Assembly (NCBI GenBank): GCA_023390785.1
Contig: JAEWCE010000258.1
Coordinates: 1-5,039, forward strand
Direction: 5' to 3'
Source of the DNA: Pseudomonadota bacterium
Lineage (GTDB): Bacteria; Pseudomonadota; Alphaproteobacteria; Rhizobiales; Devosiaceae
Length of the DNA: 5,039 bases
Both the position numbers and the translations under genes were made by a program. This document shows positions 1 to 5,039 of the stretch, in pieces (positions within the stretch are counted from its first letter, which is position 1; every line of letters begins with the position of its first letter). The notes under the pieces are model-generated. The model was not told the origin of the DNA, did no database searches, and saw nothing but the letters and a program-made list of their open reading frames with translations.

Positions 1-177
1 CATCACGACGATGAGCGTCGCCACCCCGAGCGCGACGCCGATCAGCGTCAGCGCCGAGATTACCGAAATGAAGGTATCGCGGCGGCGCGACCGCAGATAG
101 CGCCCCGCCAGCATCCACTCGAAGCGCGAGAACGGGCCGGCGGTCTGTTGCGTGGGCGCGGCCGCGGCGTCGGTCAA
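1..177 (-). CDS. lolC: LolC/LolE-family lipoprotein-releasing ABC transporter permease, N-terminal part
   Basis: First 59 codons of an inner-membrane permease; the rest lies beyond the window edge at base 1. After a short Ala/Pro-rich cytoplasmic tail of about 19 residues comes the family signature FEWMLAGRYLRSRRRDTFIS, then a first membrane helix of small and aliphatic residues (about residues 39-59). In Gram-negative bacteria LolC/E proteins work with the ATPase LolD to extract lipoproteins from the inner membrane and pass them to LolA; many alphaproteobacteria carry a single LolC/E-type protein, so C versus E is not decided here. The start is TTG at 177-175: the frame has no ATG or GTG just upstream, a GGCGGA-like site lies about 8 bases before it, and the only ATG in the frame (114-112) would remove the conserved FEW. 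The TTG overlaps the proS stop by four bases (TTGA), which suggests translational coupling to proS. Confidence 0.88.
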   Translation of the reverse strand, partial: MTDAAAAPTQQTAGPFSRFEWMLAGRYLRSRRRDTFISVISALTLIGVALGVATLIVVM

Positions 178-1523
178 ACCGTGTTCCGCCTTTCCGGCTC
201 GACCAGCGCCTTGAGCCGGGCGACGGCGGCGTCGATCGGCAGCGTCTCGCGTTCGCCTGTCTTGCGATGCTTGATCTCGGCCTTGCCTTCCTTGAGCCCG
301 CGCGGCCCGAGGATCAGCTGGTACGGAATGCCGATCAGGTCGGCGGTGGCGAACTTGGCGCCGGCCGGCTGGTCGCGGTCGTCGTAGAGCGTGTCGAGGC
401 CGGCATCCTGCAGCGCGTCGTAAAGCTTGTCGCAGGCGAAATCGGTGTCGTGGTCGCCGGCCTTGAGGTTGATCAGTTCGACCTCGAACGGCGCCACCGA
501 GACCGGCCAGATGATGCCGTTGTCGTCATGGCTCGCCTCGATGATCGCCGGCACCAGGCGGGTCGGACCGATGCCGTAGCTGCCCATGTGCACGGTGACC
601 TCCTTGCCGTCGGCGCCGGTGACGGTCGCCTTCATCGGTTCGGAGTATTTGGTGCCGAAGTAGAAAATGTGGCCGACTTCGATCCCGCGCGCCCTGAGCT
701 GCTTGTCGGCGGCAACCTTGGCCTTGAACTCGGCCTCGTCGACCATTTCGTCGGTCGCCGCATAGAGCGACGTCCAGTCCTTGAAGATCGGCGTCAAATC
801 GGAGCGGAAGTCGATGTCGATCGGCGGGATCGGCTTGTGCACGAGATCGGCATCGAGGAACACGCCGCTCTCGCCGGTCTCGGCCAGCACGTGGAACTCG
901 TAGCTCATGTCGCCGCCGATCGGTCCGGAATCGGCGCGCATCGGGATGCCGACCAGCCCCATGCGATGGAAGGTTCGCAGATACGCCACGAACATGCGGT
1001 AGAAGGCCTGCTGCGCGCCGGCGAAATCGAGATCGAAGGAATAGGCATCCTTCATCAGGAACTCGCGGCTGCGCATGGTGCCGAAGCGTGGCCGCACCTC
1101 GTCGCGGAACTTCCACTGCACGTGGTAGAGGTTGAGCGGCAAATCCTTGTACGAGTGCACGAACGTGCGGAAGATGTCGGTGATCATCTCCTCGTTGGTC
1201 GGCCCGTACAGCATTTCGCGCTTGTGCCGGTCCTTGAGACGCAGCATCTCGTCGCCATAGGCGTCGTAGCGGCCGGACTCGCGCCAGAGGTCGGCCGATT
1301 GCAGCGTCGGCATCTTGAGCTCGATGGCGCCGGAGCGGTTTTGCTCCTCCTCGACGATGCGGACCACCTTCTCCAGTACCTTGTATCCGAGCGGCAGCCA
1401 GGAGTAGGAGCCGGCGGCCTGCTGCTTGATCATCCCGGCACGCAGCATCAGCTTGTGCGACACGATCTCGGCCTCCTTCGGGGATTCCTTCAGGACGGGC
1501 AGGAAGTAGCGGCTGAGACGCAT
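174..1523 (-). CDS. proS: Prolyl-tRNA synthetase, short form lacking the INS editing domain
   Basis: Class II aminoacyl-tRNA synthetase of 449 residues that charges tRNA(Pro) with proline in the cytoplasm. Class II motif 1 is around residues 71-80 (MPTLQSADLW), motif 2 around 138-162 (KFRDEVRPRFGTMRSREF then LMKDAYSF), and motif 3 around 314-340, with GSYGIGPTRLV and ASHDDNGIIWP. The TNEE element is at 109-112, and the anticodon-binding domain covers roughly 343-445. E. coli-type ProRS is about 572 residues with a large INS domain between motifs 2 and 3 that deacylates Ala-tRNA(Pro). Here only about 64 residues separate GGDMSYEF (203-210) from GHIFYFGTKYS, so INS is missing, as is normal for alphaproteobacterial ProRS. 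The ATG at 1523 has AGGGG five bases upstream (1529-1533), and the MRLSRYFLP beginning matches the family. The next gene, lolC/E, overlaps its stop. Confidence 0.97.
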   Translation of the reverse strand: MRLSRYFLPVLKESPKEAEIVSHKLMLRAGMIKQQAAGSYSWLPLGYKVLEKVVRIVEEEQNRSGAIELKMPTLQSADLWRESGRYDAYGDEMLRLKDRHKREMLYGPTNEEMITDIFRTFVHSYKDLPLNLYHVQWKFRDEVRPRFGTMRSREFLMKDAYSFDLDFAGAQQAFYRMFVAYLRTFHRMGLVGIPMRADSGPIGGDMSYEFHVLAETGESGVFLDADLVHKPIPPIDIDFRSDLTPIFKDWTSLYAATDEMVDEAEFKAKVAADKQLRARGIEVGHIFYFGTKYSEPMKATVTGADGKEVTVHMGSYGIGPTRLVPAIIEASHDDNGIIWPVSVAPFEVELINLKAGDHDTDFACDKLYDALQDAGLDTLYDDRDQPAGAKFATADLIGIPYQLILGPRGLKEGKAEIKHRKTGERETLPIDAAVARLKALVEPERRNTV

Positions 1524-1528
1524 GGAAA

Positions 1529-1533
1529 CCCCT
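1529..1533 (-). promoter_or_regulatory. Ribosome binding site of proS
   Basis: AGGGG on the minus strand, five bases before the ATG at 1523-1521. It supports that start; no better start codon with a site is seen upstream. Confidence 0.6.
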
Positions 1534-1635
1534 AAAAAGCCGGTCGACTCGCGGGCATTTGGGTGCCCCAGTCAGACCGCATCGGTCAAGCCGTGTCCAC
1601 CCCGCTGCCGCCCGCAAAATCGTCGCAGAATCTAG

Positions 1636-1755
1636 GTGACAGCACGTATCTGCCTTGTTAGGGTCTTGCGCAATAAATTACAGGCGGCCTCGAAGTCGCC
1701 GGACGTCGACAACGTCAAGGGAGGAGCGCTGGCCGCCGCTTTATCGCGTGCCTAA
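1636..1755 (+). other. Possible 39-codon plus-strand small ORF, unrecognised
   Basis: An open frame from GTG at 1636 to TAA at 1753-1755, encoding 39 residues and ending KGGALAAALSRA. From about 1681 on, third positions are mostly G or C, as in the real genes here. It lies about 30 bases before a strong plus-strand terminator, which is the main reason to list it. Against it: no convincing Shine-Dalgarno sequence before the GTG, AT-rich first codons, no recognisable family, and a length that chance could give in GC-rich DNA. The same segment could instead be a non-coding RNA. The two explanations compete and neither is established. Confidence 0.15.
1645..1673 (-). promoter_or_regulatory. Weak candidate sigma-70 type promoter for proS
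   Basis: On the minus strand a TTGCGC hexamer (1673-1668) and GATACG (1650-1645) are separated by exactly 17 bases. Each matches the consensus only partly (TTG of the -35; the central ATA of the -10). A start near 1638 would give a leader of about 115 bases before proS. Because higBA and the DNA around it separate proS from the upstream core genes, proS probably needs its own promoter or read-through from higBA; this is the best box pair I found by eye, but it is weak. Confidence 0.25.
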
Positions 1756-1813
1756 GACCAGCGTATTGTCGTCAAACTATTCACGGCAGGGCTTCGCGCC
1801 CTGCTTTTCTTTT
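1683..1813 (+). ncRNA. Candidate structured small RNA ending at a rho-independent terminator
   Basis: The plus strand can form an outer stem GGCGGCC (1683-1689) with GGCCGCC (1731-1737), enclosing an inner stem GACGT (1702-1706) with ACGTC (1712-1716) and a five-base loop, followed by the terminator hairpin at 1786-1804 and its T-tract. No annotated plus-strand gene precedes the terminator, so a small RNA is a reasonable guess. I do not recognise the sequence as 6S, SRP, tmRNA, RNase P RNA or a tRNA. I found no convincing plus-strand promoter, and short GC stems are common in DNA of this composition, so this stays speculative. Confidence 0.22.
1786..1813 (+). terminator. Rho-independent terminator on the plus strand
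   Basis: A perfect 7-bp stem, GCAGGGC (1786-1792) with GCCCTGC (1798-1804), closes a TTCGC loop and is followed at once by TTTTCTTTT (1805-1813). The T-tract sits on the plus strand only. Read on the minus strand the same hairpin is followed by CGTGAATAG, which is a poor terminator for higA, so its orientation points to a plus-strand transcript ending here. Confidence 0.65.
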
Positions 1814-1822
1814 GGGCAATAG

Positions 1823-2146
1823 TCAGGCGGCCTCGTCGCGCGGTTCGACGAGGGTCGGCACGTTGCTGACGTCGATTTCACGCTCGGCGTGCCAGACGTC
1901 GTATCTGAGTTGCAGATTGGCCCAGAGTTGGGGACCATTGCCCAAAAGCTTGCCCAGCCTCAGGGCCGTAGCCGCCGTCACGGGCTTCTTCTCGTTGAGA
2001 ATGTCGTAGAGATGCTGCCGGGAAATGCCGAGTAGCCCCGCGATCTCCTTCCGACTTCGTCCAAGCGCCGGCAATACATCCTCACGCAGCAGTTCACCCG
2101 GATGCATCGGGGGACGGTTAGGATCTCGGGTAGCCGGATATTCCAT
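1823..2146 (-). CDS. higA: HigA-family antitoxin (XRE-type helix-turn-helix)
   Basis: Antitoxin of a type II HigBA pair, 107 residues, which binds and neutralises HigB and is expected to repress its own operon. The MHPGELLREDVLPALG segment (residues 14-29) is characteristic of HigA proteins. A helix-turn-helix follows at about 31-56, including RKEIAGLLGISRQHLYDILN. The later LWANLQLRYDVWHAE segment (74-88) is the usual family C-terminal helix. The start is ATG at 2146-2144, set by a strong GAGGT four bases upstream; the frame is open to an ATG at 2194, but that would add 16 unrelated residues lying inside higB. Seven bases separate the higB stop from this ATG, and the Shine-Dalgarno overlaps that stop, so the two genes are coupled. 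Hand-counted GC of one 60-base line (2041-2100) is 60%, against 73% for a line in rnj, which may reflect separate origin. Confidence 0.93.
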   Translation of the reverse strand: MEYPATRDPNRPPMHPGELLREDVLPALGRSRKEIAGLLGISRQHLYDILNEKKPVTAATALRLGKLLGNGPQLWANLQLRYDVWHAEREIDVSNVPTLVEPRDEAA

Positions 2147-2150
2147 TGTT

Positions 2151-2155
2151 ACCTC
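2151..2155 (-). promoter_or_regulatory. Strong ribosome binding site of higA, overlapping the higB stop
   Basis: GAGGT on the minus strand, four bases before the higA ATG (2146). The TGA of higB (2156-2154) overlaps it as TGAGGT. It decides the higA start and contrasts with higB, which has no such site. Confidence 0.75.
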
Positions 2156-2432
2156 AGTGGTATTGCTCGAGGTCGAGCCTGTACACGTCACCATCCTCGA
2201 ACTCGAATGTCAGGCACCACGGTCCATTGACGTGAATGGAGTAGCGCGTCGGCTCGAATCCATGCAGCGCGTGGAAATCGAAGCCCGGAACCCGCAGCAC
2301 GTCCAGCGACCCTGCGTCGCGCAGCGCCAGCAATCGCCGCATGATCCTCGCTTGCAACCGCGCGTCGATATGGCTGCTGCGGTTGGTGGACCACAGTTCC
2401 GCCAGGCCCTTGCTGCGAAAACTGCGGATCAC
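2154..2432 (-). CDS. higB: HigB-family toxin (RelE-fold mRNA interferase), with changed active-site residues
   Basis: Toxin of 92 residues, the usual HigB length. HigB toxins are RelE-fold enzymes that cut mRNA in the ribosomal A site. The start MIRSFRSKGLAELW, the central RVPGFDFHALHG, and the end DLEQYH are typical. The GTG at 2432-2430 was chosen because it gives the family's MIRSF start and exact length; no Shine-Dalgarno precedes it and the predicted transcription start falls on it. From memory, Proteus HigB is also 92 residues and aligns without gaps. On that alignment His54, Tyr91 and His92 are kept, but Lys57 is His, Arg73 is Cys (TGC, one transition from CGC) and Asp90 is Gln. Activity may therefore be altered, although Cys in this position may be normal in a rhizobial subgroup. 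It lies toxin-first, directly before higA, as in other higBA operons. Confidence 0.92.
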   Translation of the reverse strand: MIRSFRSKGLAELWSTNRSSHIDARLQARIMRRLLALRDAGSLDVLRVPGFDFHALHGFEPTRYSIHVNGPWCLTFEFEDGDVYRLDLEQYH

Positions 2433-2438
2433 AAGGCA

Positions 2439-2467
2439 AGTGTAAGCAATCCGCTGACAAACGTCAA
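2439..2467 (-). promoter_or_regulatory. higBA promoter (sigma-70 type)
   Basis: On the minus strand TTGACG (2467-2462) and TACACT (2444-2439) are separated by exactly 17 bases: five of six and four of six consensus matches. Placing the start seven bases past the -10 puts +1 at about 2432, the G of the higB GTG codon. The boxes lie inside or beside the two palindromes listed as operators, which supports repression by HigA or the HigBA complex. Confidence 0.65.
2441..2459 (-). promoter_or_regulatory. Candidate HigA operator, promoter-proximal copy
   Basis: Minus strand reads TGTCAGC-GGATT-GCTTACA, a 19-bp imperfect palindrome with six of seven arm positions matching. It fills most of the spacer and overlaps the -10 box, so binding here would block RNA polymerase. 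The left 11 bases (TGTCAGCGGAT) are repeated exactly 21 bp upstream. Confidence 0.5.
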
Positions 2468-2480
2468 CGATCCGCTGACA
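2462..2480 (-). promoter_or_regulatory. Candidate HigA operator, promoter-distal copy
   Basis: Minus strand reads TGTCAGC-GGATC-GTTGACG, a second 19-bp imperfect palindrome (five of seven arm positions matching) whose right arm contains the -35 box TTGACG. It starts two bases after the DUF1467 stop. Its centre is 21 bp, two helical turns, from the other copy, so two dimers would sit on the same face of the DNA. Confidence 0.45.
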
Positions 2481-2482
2481 CT

Positions 2483-2731
2483 CTATCGCCAGTATTCCTG
2501 CAGCCAGTCGGCGCTGACGGCCCAGAGCAGCAGGGCCGTGACGGGGATCGAGAGGAGCGTCGTCCACAGTACGCGCCACAACCACATCGGCCGCACCGGC
2601 GCGCCGGGATCGGAGCCGGGCACGATCTGGCCGGCATCGACCTGATTGTGCACGCCGAAGGGCAGCACCAGGAACAGGCAGACCCACCAGACGACGAAAT
2701 AGATGGCAACGAAGGTGGCTGGAGCGATCAT
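2483..2731 (-). CDS. DUF1467 family small membrane protein
   Basis: Small protein of 82 residues with two predicted membrane helices, about residues 6-26 (FVAIYFVVWWVCLFLVLPFG) and 51-72 (rich in Leu, Trp and Val). The short connecting segment contains the family-like pattern LPFGV..Q....G..VPGSDPGAP. I recognise it as DUF1467, an alphaproteobacterial family of unknown function; no catalytic motif is visible, and both ends are probably on the same side of the membrane. The ATG at 2731 is nine bases after the rnj stop, so it is almost certainly in the rnj transcript, with only a weak AGG-type ribosome site. I recall this gene usually lying directly before proS; here higBA lies between them. 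No terminator is seen between its stop and the higBA promoter, so read-through into higBA is possible. Confidence 0.88.
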   Translation of the reverse strand: MIAPATFVAIYFVVWWVCLFLVLPFGVHNQVDAGQIVPGSDPGAPVRPMWLWRVLWTTLLSIPVTALLLWAVSADWLQEYWR

Positions 2732-2740
2732 CGCGCGAGC

Positions 2741-4417
2741 CTATACCCGGTGCACGAACACCGTCACATTGGGCTTTTTGCCCCACCACGCATTGACCTC
2801 GCCGCGCACCGCGCGCTGCAGCGCGGAATCGACCACGTCGGGGTCGGCGCGGCGCTTGGGCGGGATCGACTTCAGCGCCCCGTTGATGGTGTTGCGCACC
2901 AGCCGGGTCAGCGACTCGTCGTCGTCCTCGACCTCGGGCAGCCCTTCGATGGAAAAATCGGGACCGGAGACGATGCCGCCACGGCTGTCCACCACCACGC
3001 TCACCACGATGTGGCCACCAAAGCTCAGCCGGCGGCGGCCCTTCACGCCCGACTCCTCGGGCGTGCACAGCACGTTGCCGTCGAGATAGAGCTCACCGGT
3101 ACGCACCTCGCCGGGGAACTGCGTGACCTCGGGGAAAAGGCGGATCATGTCGCCGTTGCGGGCGTGGACGACATTGGGGATGCCGTGCTGCCGGCCCAGC
3201 GCGGCATGCGCCTCGAGATGGGCCGCTTCGCCGTGCACCGGCACCAGCGTCACCGGCTTCACCCAGTCGTACAGGCGCTTCAACTCCTCGCGGCGCGGGT
3301 GGCCGGTAGTGTGTACCAGCCCGTCGCGCTGGGTGATGACGTCGATGCCGCGGTCGATGAACAGGTTCTGGATGTCGATGACTTCGCGCTCGTTGCCGGG
3401 AATGGCCCAGGACGAGAAGATCACCCGGTCGCCGGCATTGAGGTCGATCGCCGGGTGCTCGCCGCGGGCGATGCGGGCAATGGCGGCGCGGGCCTCGCCC
3501 TGGCTGCCGGTGCACAAGACCACGATCTTGTCGCGCGGCAGCGTCTTGAACGCATCCTGATCGAGGAACGGCGGCAACCCCTCCATCATCCCCAATTCGC
3601 GCGCGATGGTCGTGATCCGGTGCAGCGCCCGGCCCGACATCACCACCTGGCGGCCGGCCTGTTGCGCCGCGCGGGCGATGGAGATGACACGGCCCACATT
3701 GGAGGCGAAGGTGGTCAGCGCCACCCGGTGCGGGGCCTCGGCGATAAGCGCGGCGAGCGTTGCCGCCACCTCGTCCTCGCTCGGGCTCTCGCCGTCCTTG
3801 AGGGCATTGGTGCTGTCGCACACGAGGGCGATCGGGATGCCCTCGGCGCCGAGCGCCCGGAAGCGGGCCTCGTCGGTCGGCGGCGCGGCGATGGGGCGCG
3901 GATCGAGCTTCCAGTCCCCGGTGTGGATCACACGGCCGATCGGGGTGGTGATGGCCAGCGCGCAGCTCTCCGGGATCGAGTGCGCCACGTTGATCGCCTC
4001 GATGGTGAACGGGCCGACGGTGAAAGGCTTACCCACCTGCATCGGCCGCACCGTCACGTCATCGACGATGTTGTCGGCGGCGCGCTTGGCGCTCAGCATC
4101 GCGGCGGTAAAGGCAGTGGCATAAACCGGCCGGTCGAACGCCGGCCAGAGGTCGAGCACGGCGCCGTAATGGTCCTCGTGACTGTGCGTCAGGATCAGCG
4201 CCAGCACGTCGTCGGCATTGTCCTCGAGGAAGCTGGGGTCGGCCATGATCAGCTCGATGCCGGGCTGCGCCGGGCCGGCGAAGGTGACGCCGCAATCGAC
4301 CACGATCCACTTGCGGGCATTGGCTGGGCCGAAGCCGTAGGCGGCCATGTTCATGCCGATCTCGCCGACACCGCCGAGCGGCACGAACACCAGTTCATCG
4401 GGACGGGGTGTCGGCAT
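2741..4417 (-). CDS. rnj: Ribonuclease J (metallo-beta-lactamase / beta-CASP RNase)
   Basis: Cytoplasmic RNase of 558 residues; RNase J enzymes are zinc-dependent 5'-3' exonucleases and endonucleases in RNA maturation and decay, and in alphaproteobacteria coexist with RNase E. The metallo-beta-lactamase domain carries THSHEDH (His78, His80, Asp82, His83), His146 in NVAHSIPES and Asp168 in HTGDWKLD. The beta-CASP domain (roughly 200-380) has Asp201 in VCDSTNA, SGRALHR at 261-267 and HTTGHP at 369-374; VPVHGE, with the last zinc-site His395, follows. About 110 residues after 450 form the usual C-terminal domain. All expected metal ligands are present, so it should be active. The start is ATG at 4417, which shares one base with the birA stop (TGATG) and has GAGGG four bases upstream. 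The frame is open further upstream inside birA, but that extension is not RNase J-like. Confidence 0.96.
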   Translation of the reverse strand: MPTPRPDELVFVPLGGVGEIGMNMAAYGFGPANARKWIVVDCGVTFAGPAQPGIELIMADPSFLEDNADDVLALILTHSHEDHYGAVLDLWPAFDRPVYATAFTAAMLSAKRAADNIVDDVTVRPMQVGKPFTVGPFTIEAINVAHSIPESCALAITTPIGRVIHTGDWKLDPRPIAAPPTDEARFRALGAEGIPIALVCDSTNALKDGESPSEDEVAATLAALIAEAPHRVALTTFASNVGRVISIARAAQQAGRQVVMSGRALHRITTIARELGMMEGLPPFLDQDAFKTLPRDKIVVLCTGSQGEARAAIARIARGEHPAIDLNAGDRVIFSSWAIPGNEREVIDIQNLFIDRGIDVITQRDGLVHTTGHPRREELKRLYDWVKPVTLVPVHGEAAHLEAHAALGRQHGIPNVVHARNGDMIRLFPEVTQFPGEVRTGELYLDGNVLCTPEESGVKGRRRLSFGGHIVVSVVVDSRGGIVSGPDFSIEGLPEVEDDDESLTRLVRNTINGALKSIPPKRRADPDVVDSALQRAVRGEVNAWWGKKPNVTVFVHRV

Positions 4418-5039
4418 CAGGCCCTCACAGTAGCGGTCACGCCGAAATGCACGTCGCCGGCCGAAATGGCGATGCGCGAATTGTCGTTGGCCCGAACGAT
4501 CAGCCGGCCGCTCTCGTCGATGGTCTCGAAGATGCCGCGGACCACGTCGGCGTCCCGCTTGACCGCAACTTCGGCGCCGATGCCGGCGGCGGCGGTGCGC
4601 CATTCGGCCAGCACCGCGCCGACATTGCGACCGCCGTTCCACAATTCGTACGCGGCGACCCACTCGTCGGCCAAGGCGGCAAACACGCTCTCGGCTTTCG
4701 TCGCCAGGCCGAGAGCGGCAAGGCTGGTGGCCGGATAAGGCAACCCTTCGGGTGCATATGCGACATTCACCCCGAAGCCGATCACCACGGCCAGAGATCC
4801 ATCCGGTCGCTTGTGCGCCTCGAGCAGGATGCCGGCGAGCTTGGCGCCATCCGCCAGCACGTCGTTGGGCCATTTGAGCGCAAGGCGATGCCCTGCCCCG
4901 TCGGCGCCATCGATGCCCTGCCGCACGGTCCCCGCCGGCAGCGCCGCCTTCAGCGCGCGATTGAGCGCAATCCCCGCTACGAACCCCAGTGTCGCGGCGG
5001 TCGCCGCATCGCAGCCCGGAACGAGCAGCAGGCTCGCCG
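4417..5039 (-). CDS. birA: Biotin--[acetyl-CoA-carboxylase] ligase BirA, C-terminal part
   Basis: The last 206 residues of a biotin-protein ligase, cut at its N-terminus by the window edge. The enzyme activates biotin as biotinyl-AMP and attaches it to a lysine of biotin-dependent carboxylases. Visible are KWPNDVL (visible residues 55-61), the active-site AKLAGILLE (65-73, whose Lys corresponds to the E. coli catalytic-region Lys183), VIGFGVNV (85-92), and a C-terminal SH3-like domain containing GIFETIDESGRLIV and ISAGDVHFG. The GRGRxG biotinoyl-binding motif and any N-terminal DNA-binding domain would be outside the window, so whether it is also a repressor cannot be seen; most alphaproteobacterial versions are, to my knowledge, ligase-only. 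The frame is open through 5039, so the GTG at 4926 is an internal valine and not a start. Its stop overlaps the rnj start. Confidence 0.95.
   Translation of the reverse strand, partial: ASLLLVPGCDAATAATLGFVAGIALNRALKAALPAGTVRQGIDGADGAGHRLALKWPNDVLADGAKLAGILLEAHKRPDGSLAVVIGFGVNVAYAPEGLPYPATSLAALGLATKAESVFAALADEWVAAYELWNGGRNVGAVLAEWRTAAAGIGAEVAVKRDADVVRGIFETIDESGRLIVRANDNSRIAISAGDVHFGVTATVRA
4422..4426 (-). promoter_or_regulatory. Ribosome binding site of rnj, inside birA
   Basis: GAGGG on the minus strand, four bases before the ATG at 4417-4415, within the last codons of birA. It fixes the rnj start and, with the TGATG overlap, points to coupled translation. Confidence 0.6.

Noticed and set aside
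267..1535. A 422-codon open frame on the plus strand opposite proS
   Set aside because: The composition is what reverse-complemented GC-rich codons give; all class II synthetase motifs are on the other strand.
1786..1804. The hairpin as a terminator for higA on the minus strand
   Set aside because: On the minus strand no T-tract follows the stem (CGTGAATAG comes next); the T-tract is only on the plus-strand side.
2147..2194. Sixteen-residue N-terminal extension of higA starting at ATG 2194
   Set aside because: It lies inside higB, has no ribosome site, and the ATG at 2146 has an excellent GAGGT at ideal spacing.
1524..2482. Transposon or integron boundaries, attachment sites or a CRISPR array around higBA
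   Set aside because: I saw no terminal inverted repeats, target-site duplications, tRNA fragment or regularly spaced repeats; the only repeats are the two operator-like 19-mers.
2433..3068. Upstream extension of the higB frame to about 304 codons
   Set aside because: The extra residues are Arg/Gly/Ala-rich and run antiparallel to nothing, simply reading rnj and DUF1467 in another frame. HigB homologues begin at MIRSF, which matches the GTG at 2432.
2648..4738. A 696-codon open frame on the plus strand opposite rnj and birA
   Set aside because: It is an antisense shadow in GC-rich DNA, dominated by His, Arg, Gly, Ala and Asp without any domain, while the opposite strand encodes unmistakable RNase J and BirA.

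Overview
The window looks like a chromosomal core region of an alphaproteobacterium, most likely Hyphomicrobiales (Rhizobiales) or a close relative. The evidence is high GC, a short ProRS without the editing insert, an alphaproteobacterial-type RNase J of 558 residues, a DUF1467 membrane protein, and the gene order birA - rnj - DUF1467 - proS - lolC/E, which I recall as conserved in that group. No marker in the window fixes the genus. Every confident gene is on the minus strand, so transcription runs from high to low coordinates.

Layout in transcription order. (1) 5039-4417: C-terminal 206 residues of the biotin-protein ligase BirA, cut by the window edge. (2) 4417-2741: ribonuclease J, whose ATG overlaps the birA stop (TGATG). 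(3) 2731-2483: a two-helix DUF1467 membrane protein. (4) 2480-1823: a HigB-HigA type II toxin-antitoxin operon with its own promoter, placed directly behind the DUF1467 stop. Two similar 19-bp imperfect palindromes, 21 bp apart, interleave with the -35 and -10 boxes. The predicted transcription start falls on the GTG start codon of higB, while higA has a strong Shine-Dalgarno sequence. (5) 1822-1524: a 299-bp intergenic stretch, locally AT-richer. It has a good rho-independent terminator facing the plus strand although no recognised plus-strand gene precedes it, two nested inverted repeats, a 39-codon plus-strand open frame, and a weak candidate proS promoter. (6) 1523-174: prolyl-tRNA synthetase, minimal form. 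(7) 177-1: start of a LolC/LolE-family lipoprotein-release permease, with a TTG start overlapping the proS stop by four bases.

The core genes are housekeeping: protein biotinylation, RNA processing and decay, tRNA charging, and lipoprotein export. They are linked mainly by tight spacing. The higBA cassette and the intergenic DNA beside it look like an insertion that splits DUF1467 from proS. I see no large novel system. The points most worth checking are the unexplained plus-strand terminator and possible small RNA or small protein, the compact higBA operator-promoter with a probably leaderless toxin message, and the changed catalytic positions of HigB.
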